Notes: generated by a model not told the origin, from the sequence alone. Positions 25,951 to 37,499 are shown, numbered from the stretch's first letter. The stretch is DNA of 64,000 bases from Sordaria brevicollis (GCA_033439795.1 JAUTDP010000005.1:1076001-1140000); one strand, 5' to 3'. Made by a program: numbers and translations.

Positions 25951-28255
25951 AACCTTTTTATAAATTATATTAAGGGCGCGACGGGAATTACTTCGGTTAC
26001 CGCTACCGGTATTAATACTAATATTAATAATATTATTAAAATTCTTATTAAAATCGTTAAAACCCTTAACCTTATTAAATAAATTCGAAAAAAAGGAAAT
26101 ATTTTTATCCTTATTTTTATTATCCTTTTTAATTTTATTATTATAGAAAATACATTAATTAATTTCGACCGCCTTTTTAATTATTAAAGCGTATTAATTA
26201 AAAATTATATCCTTTTATCTATATTTTTAAAAAAATATATTCTAAATATTACCGAAGAGCTTTTAATTAAATTCTTATTTCTATAAATTAAGCGGGCGAT
26301 TATATTCTCCGATTAAGTAAATAAATTTATTATAGAATTCTTAGAAATTATTATTTATTTCGAATTTTAAATCGTTAAATTCGTAAATAGCTTTCTCTTT
26401 ATAATTATAATTATAATATTCGGTACGTAAATAAGTTAATAATTTATTAGAAGTTTTAATATTATAAAGGCCGTCGGCGAAATAGGGTTCGAAGTTTTAA
26501 ATAATTTTATTAATAATACGGTTTTCGATATATATTTTCTTAATTTTATTATCGAAAAAGTAATCGACGTTTAATTTAAATTTATTAAAAATATAACGAT
26601 ATTAAACGTCGAAAGTAATAATATCCTTATCTTTTTCGTTATAGAAATAAGGTAGGTCCTTCTTTTTAATTAATAAACGTTTATAATTAATTATAGAAAA
26701 ATCGGTAATAGGGGTCTCTTTATAACGGCCTCCTTCGTTATTATCTTTATTATAATTGGTATAGTCGGTATAATTGTAACGCTCGAAGTTTTTAGGAATT
26801 AAGAAAGCGATTTTCTTTTTACGGAAATTAATATTTTCTTTACGGAAATTAATATTCTTTTTAATTAAAGTAGCAATTACGGTATATAAATCGGTTATAT
26901 CACTATCCTAGGTAATTATTATTCCTTTTAATTCCTTAATTTAAACCTTTATAATTATTAAATTATTTTTAATTTTAGCGAATTCCTTTTCTTTCTTAAT
27001 TAAATCGCAACGGGTCTTATTCTATTTAATAAGGAAACGGGGATAAAAAAAGTAACCCTTAATTGAAAAATTATTTTTTTATTCGTAAAGGGTACCTTAT
27101 TTATTAATACGGCCGTTATTAAATAAAGTATTATTCTAAACCTCTTCATTATTAAACAGGTCGTTATTCTATTTATTATTAAACGGGGTATTATTTTAGG
27201 CTCTTTTATTAGAATATTCGGTAATTTAATATAATATAATAAATTAAATTTAGAATTTACGGTTCTTTTCGCGTAATATAGCGTTTTTATAACGTAAAAT
27301 TTCGTAATCGTTTAATTCGAAGTTAGGATCCTTATTCCTACGGGCCTTTAATAATTAGCGCGTTAAGAATATATTTTTATTTTATTCTTTACGTAAATCT
27401 TTATAGAAACGTTCGTTATTTATTTTAGCGCCCTTCTAATATTTTAATAAATTAGCGGCGTATTTGTATATTTATTTTAAATTAATATTTAAATTAATAA
27501 TAATAATTTAATATCCCCGTTATTAAGAAAAAATAGCCTTAATTAAAATAATTCGCAATTTAATTTCTTTAAAAATAATACGTATACCCTCGGAATCTTC
27601 GATAATAAATTTAAAAGTATTAAAATCTATTAATAAAATATTATTATTATTTTATTCTTAATAATCTTAACCTATAGCTATTAAAACCTTAAAAATAAAA
27701 GCTAAATAACCCTTATTATATTAGGTTTAATATTTCGCAATTATATTAATCTTTATATATAAGAAGCCGAATAAATCCTCCGTACTAAATATATAATAAA
27801 TATTAGCGAACTTATTAATAATTTCCTAATTGAAAAACGTAATAGCTTTATTTATATCCTTTAGAATATTATAATCCTTTAAATTAAATTTATCGATATT
27901 ATATAATTAAGTATCCTATTTCTTTTTAAGGGTACTAATTATAATATTATTAAACGAACGACGCTTAAAAATATTATTTTATTAAATAATTATATTAAGA
28001 GTAATAAATATATTTATTATATTAAATTTAATTTATTCGATTATAAACTTATTAAATATATTCTTTTTCTAAACCTTATTTATTTAAACGCTTTTAATAA
28101 TAAATAATTTAGCGGTTTTAATTATAATAACTTTTTCGTCGGGGGTATATACTATCGTAATTAATTATAAGGGTATATATTATAATTATTTTAATCGGTA
28201 AATAAGTTTAGGATATTTGGATATTTCTCTAATATATTAAGAATAATCTTATAAT

Positions 28256-28520
28256 TATTACGAGCAACGTAGTTACGAGAAATAAATTTAATACGTTAAA
28301 TTTAGGTCTATTGTAAAATTATAAGATGAAAAAGAAAAGAAGAAAACGAATAAAGGGCGCGCCCTGCGCTAGGGTTTATATTTAGGCGCGGGCGACCCAC
28401 GAAGGTAGCACGCAGTCACGTACGCTAGTGCGGTCAACCTCTATCAGGGTAACCGCCTAAGCGACAACCGGTCCGCCAAATAGGGCCCTAACAGGGACCC
28501 TGTCCGCTAGCGCCGTAACA
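28256..28520 (-). repeat. 5' LTR of element D
   Basis: This 265-bp LTR is uninterrupted, ends CGCCGTAACA and is followed by the ATTAT duplication. It retains GC-rich blocks (GGGCGCGCCCTGCGC, CACGTACGCTAGTGCGG) that have become AT-rich in the 3' copy. Confidence 0.9.
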
Positions 28521-28525
28521 ATTAT

Positions 28526-28917
28526 ATAAGTTTAATATAACGGAGGTTAAAGAGCTTTTTTTTATTAACCGGTTTAAACCTTATTTTTATAATTTCCTAT
28601 AAATAATATTGAACGCCGTAATAAAGTACGAATAATCGATAATTATAATTATACCCTTTATTAATAAAGTAGTATTACTTTTAGGGGATATTAAAATTAT
28701 TATTACTTTACTACGTAAAAATATTATTTAAAATCTTTTAATTGTTAATTAATTCCTCTTAACCTAGTAAATAATAAAGAATATAATTATTAAAATTATA
28801 TACGATTAATACGTTAATCGAATAATTACCTTTATAATTACGCTATAATTTTATAATTTTATTAATTAATCGTATTTCGAAATAAGAGCCGTCGAATATA
28901 CTTAATACTTTATAACA
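28526..28917. other. AT-rich RIP-mutated DNA between elements D and E2
   Basis: This stretch is nearly free of CpA, with no ORF and no recognised domain. It would be continuous with the sequence left of 20645 before element D inserted. Confidence 0.6.
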
Positions 28918-29128
28918 AGGGCTGCCGCCCCCGTACCCCCGCAAAATTTGCCTTCGGCAAATTTTATACAGGTGGGCAGAAATTTACTTAAAGCGGAGCT
29001 TAACATTTAAATCTTTTATCTTTTATTCTATTTTTATTAAATTTTTATTTTAATTATTATTATTTATTTAATATTTATTTAATATTTATTAATTATTTAT
29101 TTATTATTTACTTAATTTTCCTATTTAC

Positions 29129-29159
<31 letters not shown>

Positions 29160-29874
29160 CTAATTACAATTTATTTATTTACTATTATTTATTTATTATT
29201 TTTTAATTTAATATTCAAATATTATTAAAAAGATTTTATTTTTACTCCGGCCGGGAATCGAACCGACCGCTAAAGGGTATATATTATAACCGTACATTTG
29301 CTAGGTTAGCTACGACGTTTTATTTAGAAAATAAGATTTTTCTTCTTCTTTATATATCCGTCGAATTTTTTCAAAGCCGTTTTTCTCGGCCGGCAAGTTA
29401 GTTACGGTCACGTGGGTAGTACCAATCTACTCGCCTTAGCTTATTCATTATTTTGATACCTATTTTTCCTATCGATATCCTTACCCTTATCGATAAGCTT
29501 TTTAAAATTTTTCTATATATCCGTCGGATTTTTTTAAAGCCGTTTTTCTCGGCCGGCAGGCTAGTTACGGTCACGTGAGTAGTACTATTGTACTCGTCTC
29601 GGCTTATTCATTATTTTGGTACCCACTTTGTCTTAATAGGATTTATTTTAAAACGCCAAGCCTCGTCCTATCTTTAGCGCCTTGGCGAAGGTTTAATTCA
29701 ACTAATTGTAGGTCGAAATTTTCTTTTCGATAGGGATCCTAACTTCGGGTAGACGGGTAAACTTCGGGAAGATTTTTAGGATCGACGCAGGGGAGTTAAC
29801 GTATTATAGAAGAAGACTCCGCTCAACGCGTTTTATGTTTTTCAATACTTCTCTATGTTAAAGCTCCGCTTCAA
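28918..29874 (-). mobile_element. E2: longer relative of E1, opposite orientation
   Basis: The left end (28918-29010) is the reverse complement of the E1 right end, including the perfect hairpin AAAATTTGCC-TTC-GGCAAATTTT. The right end (29840-29874) is the reverse complement of the E1 start. Inside, a module of about 95 bp carrying GGTACC-like, CACGTG and CGGCCGGC motifs occurs twice (about 29375-29465 and 29530-29630) but only once in E1 (20960-21060). E2 also contains an AAAT-rich tract and the tRNA-like sequence. It may be a composite of two overlapping insertions. Confidence 0.65.
29244..29317 (-). pseudogene. Decayed tRNA-Ile(UAU)-like sequence
   Basis: The minus strand contains a canonical T-arm box (CGGTTCGATTCCCGG), a 3' acceptor-like CCGGAGT, a D-stem GCTA...TAGC and an anticodon arm GTACG-GTTATAA-TATAT. 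The loop gives anticodon UAU. The 3' strand of that stem becomes fully complementary if three RIP transitions are reversed. The D-loop is too short and two of seven acceptor pairs fail, so it is a relic, not a working tRNA. A T run follows nearby on the same strand. It might also be the head of a tRNA-derived SINE. Confidence 0.5.
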
Positions 29875-30590
29875 AAAATAAAAAAAAGTCTTCGGGTTAA
29901 TTTTAATAATATTAAGGGTTTAGGGGGTAAGTAACCTAATTTTATATATACCTAATATATAATAAATATTAAATACTTTATAAAAAAGCCTTATTTATTA
30001 ATAAATCTATATACCTCCTATTTATTAATACGTTTACTAATTAACTTTCGAATAAAATTAATATTATAACCTAATAAATAACCCGCTATCTGGAAAATAA
30101 AGCCTTAATTAATTATAAAAACAAATATTAATACCTTCTTATAAGCGGAAATATACTTGATAAAAGATAAATTAGCGTAATAGCGTAATTATTCGACTAA
30201 AGTATAGAATGTCCGTAGGCTTATACGAATTAAGTTTTTAAAGCGTTTAATATAGCTATTAAATAGCTCTTTCGTAGTATATAAGCCCTTCTAACTATAT
30301 AGATTATATAATTTAGGGGGTTATTATATTACTAAAGAATTTAATAAATTAATTAGAAATATAATAAAAACCTATTTATAATATACCGTTTAACGCTAGC
30401 GAACTCGGAGGGTAGTAGAGAATACGGGAATAAGTATAATAATTAAATAAGGTTAAAGATAAAGGTTATTACGTAATAAAAAAATAAAGGGTTTAGTAAT
30501 TACTAATATATTTCTAAACCTCTAGAGGGGAGAAAATAGTTCTGGGTATTTATATTTAAATATACTAATTTAATTAGTTATATAGTTATT
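29875..30590. other. AT-rich RIP-mutated DNA at the edge of the repeat block
   Basis: Weak minus-strand coding traces are visible but I recognise no family. Composition changes gradually between about 30540 and 30610 into CpA-containing DNA, which marks the right limit of the RIP block. Confidence 0.55.
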
Positions 30591-32041
30591 ATAGGTCACA
30601 GAATTTACTGGAACCGATTTTATAGTAATTTACTAGCAAATCCGTTACTAGCGCTTCCTTACACGACTTGGGAAATATAGTCAATAACGTTTATTGGAGG
30701 CATTTACTAGTGAAACGTACACCCCCTTAAACGTTTATTCCTTCTTGAACTATCGCCCTAAACGTGGTTTAATAGTTCGAAAGTCTCAACGCTTCGAAAT
30801 CCAAACGTTTGAAACTTCCACAGCCGTTGTTCAATATTTAGATAATAATCAAAAGACTATCCGAAACAGTAAACGTTGGGCAAATCGAACAGTTCGCAAC
30901 GTTGAACAGTAGGTTCAGTTTAAACAGCCACTATGCAGCTGGATTTTTTTCTCAACAGTCAATTGACCGTTTACTAGACCCCCCCTTTCCTGCTACGGGG
31001 ACGCTCAGCGGGAGCGGGACCACCCAAAGACCCCTGCGGTAAGTGGGAAAAGAATCCTATAGGTTACACTAACTCTTGATATTTCGACTTAATTGCACAC
31101 TTTAACAAGAGTCGAACCTCCCATCAGGCCGGTGTTTCACGGTGTATAAGAGATTTATGGGAAGAGGTATTTGTTATTTGATTACCGGTCTACTAAAGCA
31201 AGAAGAGTGGTGAATTCTGTGCGTTGGCGAGGAACAATGACCTCATAAGCCAGCAGTCACAATGTAGCGTTCCTGCCGGGGCGCATGCCGTCCGTGCCAT
31301 CTGTGTTACCGACCGCATAAAGCAATGGACGGAAACGCTTCGTATCACGAGATTGATATATTTCACCATATTAATAGCGACACAAGTCAAAATTGAGGCG
31401 TAAAATGTATGTCCAGTGCTACTATTTCTGTAGTCGCTTGTGTGAGTATATATACAATGAGGCACACACGGCGGCCTGACCCTCCTGATTTTCTTTCTCC
31501 CCAAACTTTTCCTCATCTTCTCAACTCTCAAAACACTCTTCCCAATTTCATCGGCCTCATCGGGCCCCTCCTTCTTCCTCTCGTTGTTCTTGTTCTTTCC
31601 AAAGACGTGAGTCATGTCATCCCATGTGGGCGCCTTGAGTATGTATGTAATGTGGAATAACCAAAGCGAAAAGCCAAGAAGACAAACTAGTACTAATAAT
31701 GATGATAATGATTTCTAACGCCAGATGCCAGTAGTGCCCCCCCACCACTCCGTTTTGTGCAGATATGATATGGTAATGATGAGATTCGCTCGATCGTGAT
31801 AAGTCGTTAAAATACGAGTTGTTGAAGATGCTAGGACGAACAGTTTGATGGGAGTGTGAAAGAGTCGTGTGCGGAGAAAAGGAGTTGGGCGGTTTGAATA
31901 GAAACGAAGGGTAACTCAACCAGCCAGCCCCAACTAAGAACTCGGTCTGAAAAGCTTCCTCTCCTTTTTACTTTGCACAGGCAAGACCTCAGCGGTTGAC
32001 GAGTTGGCGTTTGGTGTGAGAGGGCGCCGTTTAGCCCTCTT
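30591..32041. other. Intergenic DNA downstream of the PH-like gene
   Basis: Composition is intermediate to normal. A 72-codon open frame (30694-30912, plus, TTG start, basic, contains RPKRGLIVRKSQRF) has no recognised family and may be a remnant. The rest holds no convincing gene. The part next to 32041 probably includes the 3' untranslated region of the neighbouring minus-strand gene. Confidence 0.6.
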
Positions 32042-34171
32042 CTAAAGGAAACCGCCCTCGGCACCGCCAAACACCCCAACGCTGCCTCGCCAGCCGCATC
32101 TCTTGTCCAAAACCTCGCGGTCGATCGAACGTTGAGGCGGCGAGCCGGCACTCCGAGGGATCATCTTGTCACCCTGCAAAGGTGACTGGGGTCGCTGCTG
32201 AGGCTGCACATGTGTGCTTTCGGTCTCGGCGTTGGTACTGCCGCGGCTGCTGCCAGTGCTGTTGTTGGTCTGTACCAGGAGCAAGCTGCTAGTGCTGCTG
32301 AGACGCTTGGTGAATTCGGTAAAGCTCAGACGCTTGCCGCTCGACGTCGAACGACGATGGCTATGCTGGAGCGGCGTCGATGAAGCCGAGTTCATCGCGG
32401 TAGCCAAGTTACCTTCCTCGAAGGAGGTCTCGGTGTGTCCTTCGAGAACCCCCATCAGTGGGTTTCCATAGGCGGCAAGCATTTCCGTCATCGCAGGCTG
32501 TGACTGTGTCCTTGCGCCAATGGACGGGCGAGACCTGTGAGAATAACCCGTCGCGGGTCGAGAGGAGCTGCCACTACCTGATGATAGAGCATTCAAGGCG
32601 TCCGCATTGTACATCAAGGGAGCCCGGATCGGTTGGCGAGAGGATTGCTTCTGCGGCGAGGCCAGTTCGTTCCTTCCCGTGATGAACTCCAACGCTCTCC
32701 GAGTAGAGGATGGGATCATGAAGCCATCCTCCGAGTCACGCTCGATCTCGGGCACATCGCTATCCTCGTCCTCTTCATCTATATCCTCCTCTGGGCTCGA
32801 GGCTTCGGCCACATCCCATGCGCTCTTGAGTCCAGGTCGCTCGGTCGCAGGATCCGAGGTTGCAAGTGTGGCGGATCTGCTCCTAGCTTCATCCGCCTCG
32901 CGCGTCTTCCTCTTTTCATCTAGTTCCCGCATCAACGCGTCAAACCGAGCCAGTGAGCTCAGTTTCTCTTCTCCCGGTGTATCGCGCTCGGAACCCGGAA
33001 TGCATCTCATTTGAAAGGCTCTATCCAAGATGGTTTCCCTTGGGCCCGGTGGTGAAGTAGGATCAAGCATCGGCGGCGGAAGCGGTGCTGTGGACTGGGA
33101 ACCAACGCTATTGTCACGTCCTCGTACGGGTGAGCTCAGTGCGGAGGACCTTCCTTGAGCGGAAGTCCAACCCTCGATAAACTCGCCCTGGTACTCACCA
33201 ACGGTAGTAGCCGGCGATGGAAGGTCGGCAGGGAACATGGCTGTATAGTGCTGATAACCCATGCTGGGGTTCATGGAGCTAGTTTGTGACGACACATCGC
33301 TGCGCTTGGAGCGGAGGCTCGGGGTATCAACTAGAGTGAGGGGGCGCTCGCGGTTGGTGAATAATGGTGTAAAGTTCATCGGGTGGTAACTGGGCCGTGA
33401 GCTCGCGCTTCCACTGCTGGGTCTATGTTGGAGATCGCCGGATCGGGGTGAAAACGGGTTCACAAAACTTGGCGAGGCCGGAGTGATGGGACTCAAGGAG
33501 GGTTGCTGAGCAGTCTGTCCCTCGGGAACGACACCTGGACGAATAAGTTGCTGGATGAAGCGAGCCCATTCGTGGAGCGAGAGGTGCGAGTGGCTATCCT
33601 CGCCTGCGCGGAAGAGCAAGGTGGAGGGAATCGCGTCCTTCCCCGTAGTAAGGCCAGCGGTCCTGCTCGAACGGCGTTTGCGCATCTTCTCAGTGGCGGG
33701 ATCTGGGGCGACGTTGACAACCATTGTTGGGAGTATCGGTCCTTGCTTGCGGTGTGCCAGCATCTGAACTTGGCAGTCGGTAATCGAGGATAAAGCAACT
33801 TGCAATGCCGGCTCCGAATCGTCCTACATGGTTAAGTGGATGTTAGAAACGCTGACCAGTTTGCTAGGACTGCCACCAGCACTTACCTTGGACTTGTAGA
33901 TGGACAAATACATGGTATCCGGAGATATCTTGATTTGCATGCGGGCTGGCGTAGAGCTTCGGTTGCTCTGTGATCGGCCTAGGCCGGACTGTATCTGCGA
34001 TTCCCGTTGCCCATTCCCCAGGACGACATAGCGAGGCTATAAACCGATCAGAATTTGTCGAGACACACAAAGCTCCCCCAGCTTAACATCCTTCAGATAG
34101 GTGCGCACCTTCCAAACGGCCCTTCCGATGATGGGGCCCCTGTCGGGGGGCACACACAGAATGCCTTCCAT
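32042..34171 (-). CDS. Predicted PH-like domain protein, serine/proline-rich (664 aa, three exons)
   Basis: My model joins exons 34171-34109, 34036-33887 and 33823-32042. Intron 1 (72 nt) is GTGCGC...TTTATAG; intron 2 (63 nt) is GTAAGT...CATGTAG with a CTAAC branch site. The ATG lies in a GCCATGG context with an in-frame TAG seven codons upstream. The N-terminus, once spliced, reads GRAVWKPRYVVLG (residues 16-28), later TMYLSIYKSK, then DCQVQMLAHRKQGPI and LHEWARFIQQLI. This order of strands plus a final helix is what a PH-like fold looks like, so a membrane or protein-docking role is inferred, not proven. The remaining roughly 500 residues are low-complexity and Ser/Pro-rich, with an acidic stretch (EEDIDEEDEDSD) near residue 420, probably disordered and phosphorylated. 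The function of this fungal family is not known to me. Intron 1 is the less certain part. Confidence 0.85.
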
Positions 34172-35416
34172 GGCAAGTAAAAGCGTCGACTAGAATCGAG
34201 TATCGGAACGAGAGCCACGGAAGCGAATCGAAGGCGATGCCGAAGCCTTGTGTCGTCGATATCCAAGGCGTCTTGTAGTGGTTGGTGATGACGTGAGTCG
34301 GTAGTGTTCGGATGGTATTAAGTATTAAACGGCGCGCATTGTGAAGCGAAAGAGGATGAAAAAAGAAAGGCCGTCGGATTCAGATGGAAGGAGGTGGTGA
34401 CAATGGTGCCTCTTTTTCTTTGACTGTCTGCCTGCGTGGGTACCTCTATGGGTGCCGCTAGAGGAGGTGCTTGCCGAGGGGGGGGGGGGGGGGGGGGGAA
34501 GCGGGAAGCGGAGGTCGATCTTGTTGCTCTTTTGTTTTTTTGACAAACAGAAAGTCTTGGGAACCCTGTTTCGCCTGGTTGCGACCAACGAGACTGGAGA
34601 TAAAGTGATGTTTGTACCTGACAGGTATGTATGCGCCCCGAACAACCAACTTCCCACCTTGGTGTGTACGAAGTGAAGAGCGGAAGAGGTCCTGTGGTGT
34701 TTCACAAGGAAACTGAAAAAGCGAGGATCAGGGTCCAAGGATTATTCGCGGGTCTGAACTGTACTGAAGGTATTAGGACGTGCAGCCATGAAGAGAAGAG
34801 GGGAGGTGCAAGAGGCACACACACAGACACAGTGAATCGAAGTAAAAACGAAAGCGAAAAGGGTCTGCGGAGCGAAATTAACGAAGGAGGAGAAATCCAC
34901 CTGGATGGAAGCAAAAGGGAAAGAGCAGCCTCCAGAGAAAGGGCGAGGGGGGGTGGCATGCGATATACTACGCAGAACTAGTGCACTCACACACTGCAGG
35001 TGCATTGGAGATGCGTCTCCAGTCGCAGGAATCTCCAGTCTGCAGTCTCCAGCTGCGAGGTTCGTCCTTTCTTTGCAGTGGTCGGTTTGCTGCCAAGACA
35101 CGCTGCGATCCGGGCTCTGGGGCCTTGGGCGAATTGGATAAGGATGGGTCTCTCTCCAGCGGCGCAGAAATCGAAAAAGAAGAAAAGAGTGGAAATGGAA
35201 CCTGTACCCAGGATTTCCAGGGGAACCTTGCATCTGGATGGCCGGCCATCGACACTGCATGGGGTCCGGCTCGACCGATCGCCGACTTGTACACTGTAGG
35301 TACAGCATCACAGTGTTGCGGTGGGAGAGTGACGGAGAGTGACCAGAAACTGTGGTAAATTATTGCTTCCTTTGCTCGGTGCTTCTCTCACTCCAGTCGT
35401 TACTCATCACTGGCTG
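34172..35416. other. Upstream region of the PH-like gene, up to the Harbinger insertion
   Basis: No convincing gene. It holds a run of 21 G residues (34478-34498) and, at 34995-35065, several CTCCAG/CTGCAG motifs that form short inverted repeats (GGAGATGCGTCTCC). It probably contains the promoter and 5' leader of the minus-strand gene. Small open frames here overlap each other in several frames and have no family resemblance. Confidence 0.6.
34478..34498. repeat. Homopolymer of 21 G
   Basis: A pure G run lies about 310 bp upstream of the PH-like start codon. It could form a G-quadruplex or simply be a slippage-prone tract. Its exact length should be treated as uncertain because such tracts are error-prone in sequencing. 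Confidence 0.8.
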
Positions 35417-35419
35417 TTG

Positions 35420-35465
35420 GGGCCCGTTCGGTAGCGGACTGCTTGCTCTAGCAGTATAGACTTCT
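35420..35465 (+). repeat. Left terminal inverted repeat of the Harbinger element
   Basis: Starts GGGCCCGTTCGGTAGCGGAC and matches the reverse complement of the right end for about 45 bp with one indel and one C/T difference. It keeps a GC-rich composition although the interior is heavily mutated. Confidence 0.93.
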
Positions 35466-35839
35466 ACCCGGTTTTTCCCTACCAAAACGAATTTCCGAGC
35501 TCGCTAAACTAGTTTTGGTAGCAATTATATAGAGAAAAGGATTAAATAATTCGGACTACTCGAAATCGACTCCGCTTTTTTATACTTTACTAAAATAATC
35601 TAAAACTAGGCCACAATTTTTTATATCGAATATAGCGTCGTAAAATTCTACCGTTTTTTTAGTATTAAACTACTATTAACCGTATTACTAAAATCCGGGT
35701 AATATAACCTATTATAAATAATTTTATTAATACTTCGCACGTAACCATTTTACGCCTACTAATAACGTACTTAAATAATAACGGTATTATATATCTTTAT
35801 TACCGTAATTATATTACCTTTGTATATACTACTTATATA

Positions 35840-36760
35840 ATAATTTATACTATATTTTAAAGTAAAAAAAATCGAAATATTATATACCCGGGTAATCTTA
35901 CCGCGGTTCGAAAGATTATAAATAGCTTCTATTTTGGATTAGTAATACAATTTAAAGACTACTTTAAAATAAACCGACCTACTTTTAATACCCTTATAAT
36001 TTAATTAAAAGAATATATTAATTTAAAGCCAATTCGCTATTAAACGCTAAAGTAAAAATTTATAATTATTCTTTAAATATTTAGTATAACCTAATTTCAA
36101 AAAAAAGCGTTATATAAATTTAATATTAATTTAAATTTAATTAACGCTATTATATAAAATATATTAAATTGGTTATATATTTTATATAAAATTATTATCC
36201 GTTTTTTAGAAAATAATTATTTAAATACTAAAATCGAATTAAACCTTCGGTTTAATACTTTTAACGGTTATATTAGCGCTATCGATAAAATATACGTAAC
36301 CGCTTATATAAGGAAATCCTAATAATAATAATAATATAATAAAAATAATAACGTTACGTAAAACGTCTTTACGGTAATAAAATTCAATTATTTATTTTTA
36401 TATGTATTAATAGGGGCGGAAGGATTGATTAACGACGCCGTATTATATTTATAGGCGTTTAGTAAATTATTTCGGGTATTAAAGAACTATTATTATATTA
36501 TTAATACGGGGTTTGGTATTCGGAAGGGAATTGTAATACTTTTTATTAATATTAAATATTATTTAAAGGATTAGAAAAATAAAGGGAAGAAACCGAAAAA
36601 TACGAAGGAGTTATATAATTTACGCTACGTTCGTATTTATATTATTATCGAATATATTTTTAATATTATAAAAAGAATATAAAAAATTATATATATTATA
36701 TTATTTAAATATAATATTAATCGATAAATTAAAATTATTTATATAATAACCGTATTATAT
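35840..36760 (+). pseudogene. PIF/Harbinger transposase relic
   Basis: Plus-strand frames read FNGYISAIDKIYVTAYI (the first catalytic Asp region, near 36260), then IGAEGLINDAVLYL, the second Asp region, then NTGFGIRKGI. The segment ELYNLRYVRIYIIIEYIF (36608-36670) has the Glu and the NLRHA..R..IE signature of this superfamily, followed by IIKRI. The upstream part (35840-36200) probably coded for the helix-turn-helix domain but is unreadable. Stops and frame breaks remove any function. Confidence 0.88.
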
Positions 36761-36949
36761 AATTTTATAATATCCTAGCGACCGAAGATAGAATTAATAG
36801 AGAAATAAAAAAGGGTAATAAAAGAAGGGAAATAGCGAGTAAAAAAGGTTTTAAAAGGGAAAACGAATTATTAAATCCGTTAATTTACTACGGTCGTTAT
36901 TTAGAATTAATATTAGAAATTATTATAAAAAAAGAGGGAAAGGAGGGAA

Positions 36950-37200
36950 ATAAATTTAGATATTAAATTTAAATTTAAATTTAAATAAAAAAATCGAATA
37001 AAATAGAGTATATAAATAAAAATTAGAGTTATTAGAAAAAATCGAATATATATAAAAAATATAAAATTATTAAATAATTCGAATATTTATTTAAAATTTA
37101 AAAAAAAATATTAAATAATAACGAATATATATATAAAAAATTAAAATTATTAAATAATTCGAATATTTAATAAAAAAATATAAATTTAATAAATAAATTA
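36950..37200. repeat. AT-rich imperfect repeats between the two Harbinger genes
   Basis: Units containing AAATTATTAAATAATTCGAA and ATATATATAAAAAATTA recur at least twice between the convergent coding relics. They are probably the shared 3' region or a secondary expansion. Confidence 0.45.
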
Positions 37201-37499
37201 TTTTTTTTTACTCTATTCTATTTATTTATTTATATATAATTACTTTATTTCCCTATTACAACCGTTATATTTAATTACGCTTATTAAATTCTCCTCCAAG
37301 TAATTTAATACCTTTATTATCTCCTACGCAATTATTTTACTAATAAACCTCTTTTAAATATCCTCGATTACCTTCTATAACGTATTAACTCCTAAGAATT
37401 CTAATACTACTAATAACGACGCTATTATTACTATCGACTAATTTAATATATCCCTATTATTATAAATAACCTTCTTTTATAGGGTTCTCTTATTTTTAA

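Larger units (their letters stand above)
20650..28520 (-). mobile_element. Element D: full-length RIP-mutated Ty3/Gypsy retrotransposon with 5-bp target duplication
   Basis: Both LTRs are present. The right one is 28256-28520 (265 bp). The left one is 20650-21506 and is split by a 590-bp insertion (E1). The element starts TGTCACGAGCG and ends CGCCGTAACA, flanked by ATTAT at 20645-20649 and 28521-28525. Coding order on the minus strand is gag knuckle (about 25870-25940), protease/RT region, RT (23900-24700) and integrase (22300-22960), so the right LTR is the 5' LTR. A G-run polypurine tract (GAAGGGGGGGGTAG on the minus strand, 21507-21522) abuts the 3' LTR as required for plus-strand priming. 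Length without E1 is about 7.28 kb. No intact ORF remains. Confidence 0.92.

Noticed and set aside
31100..31175. Possible tRNA on the minus strand (GGTTCGACTC motif)
   Set aside because: The T-arm stem does not pair, no anticodon loop with U33 fits and no acceptor stem was found.
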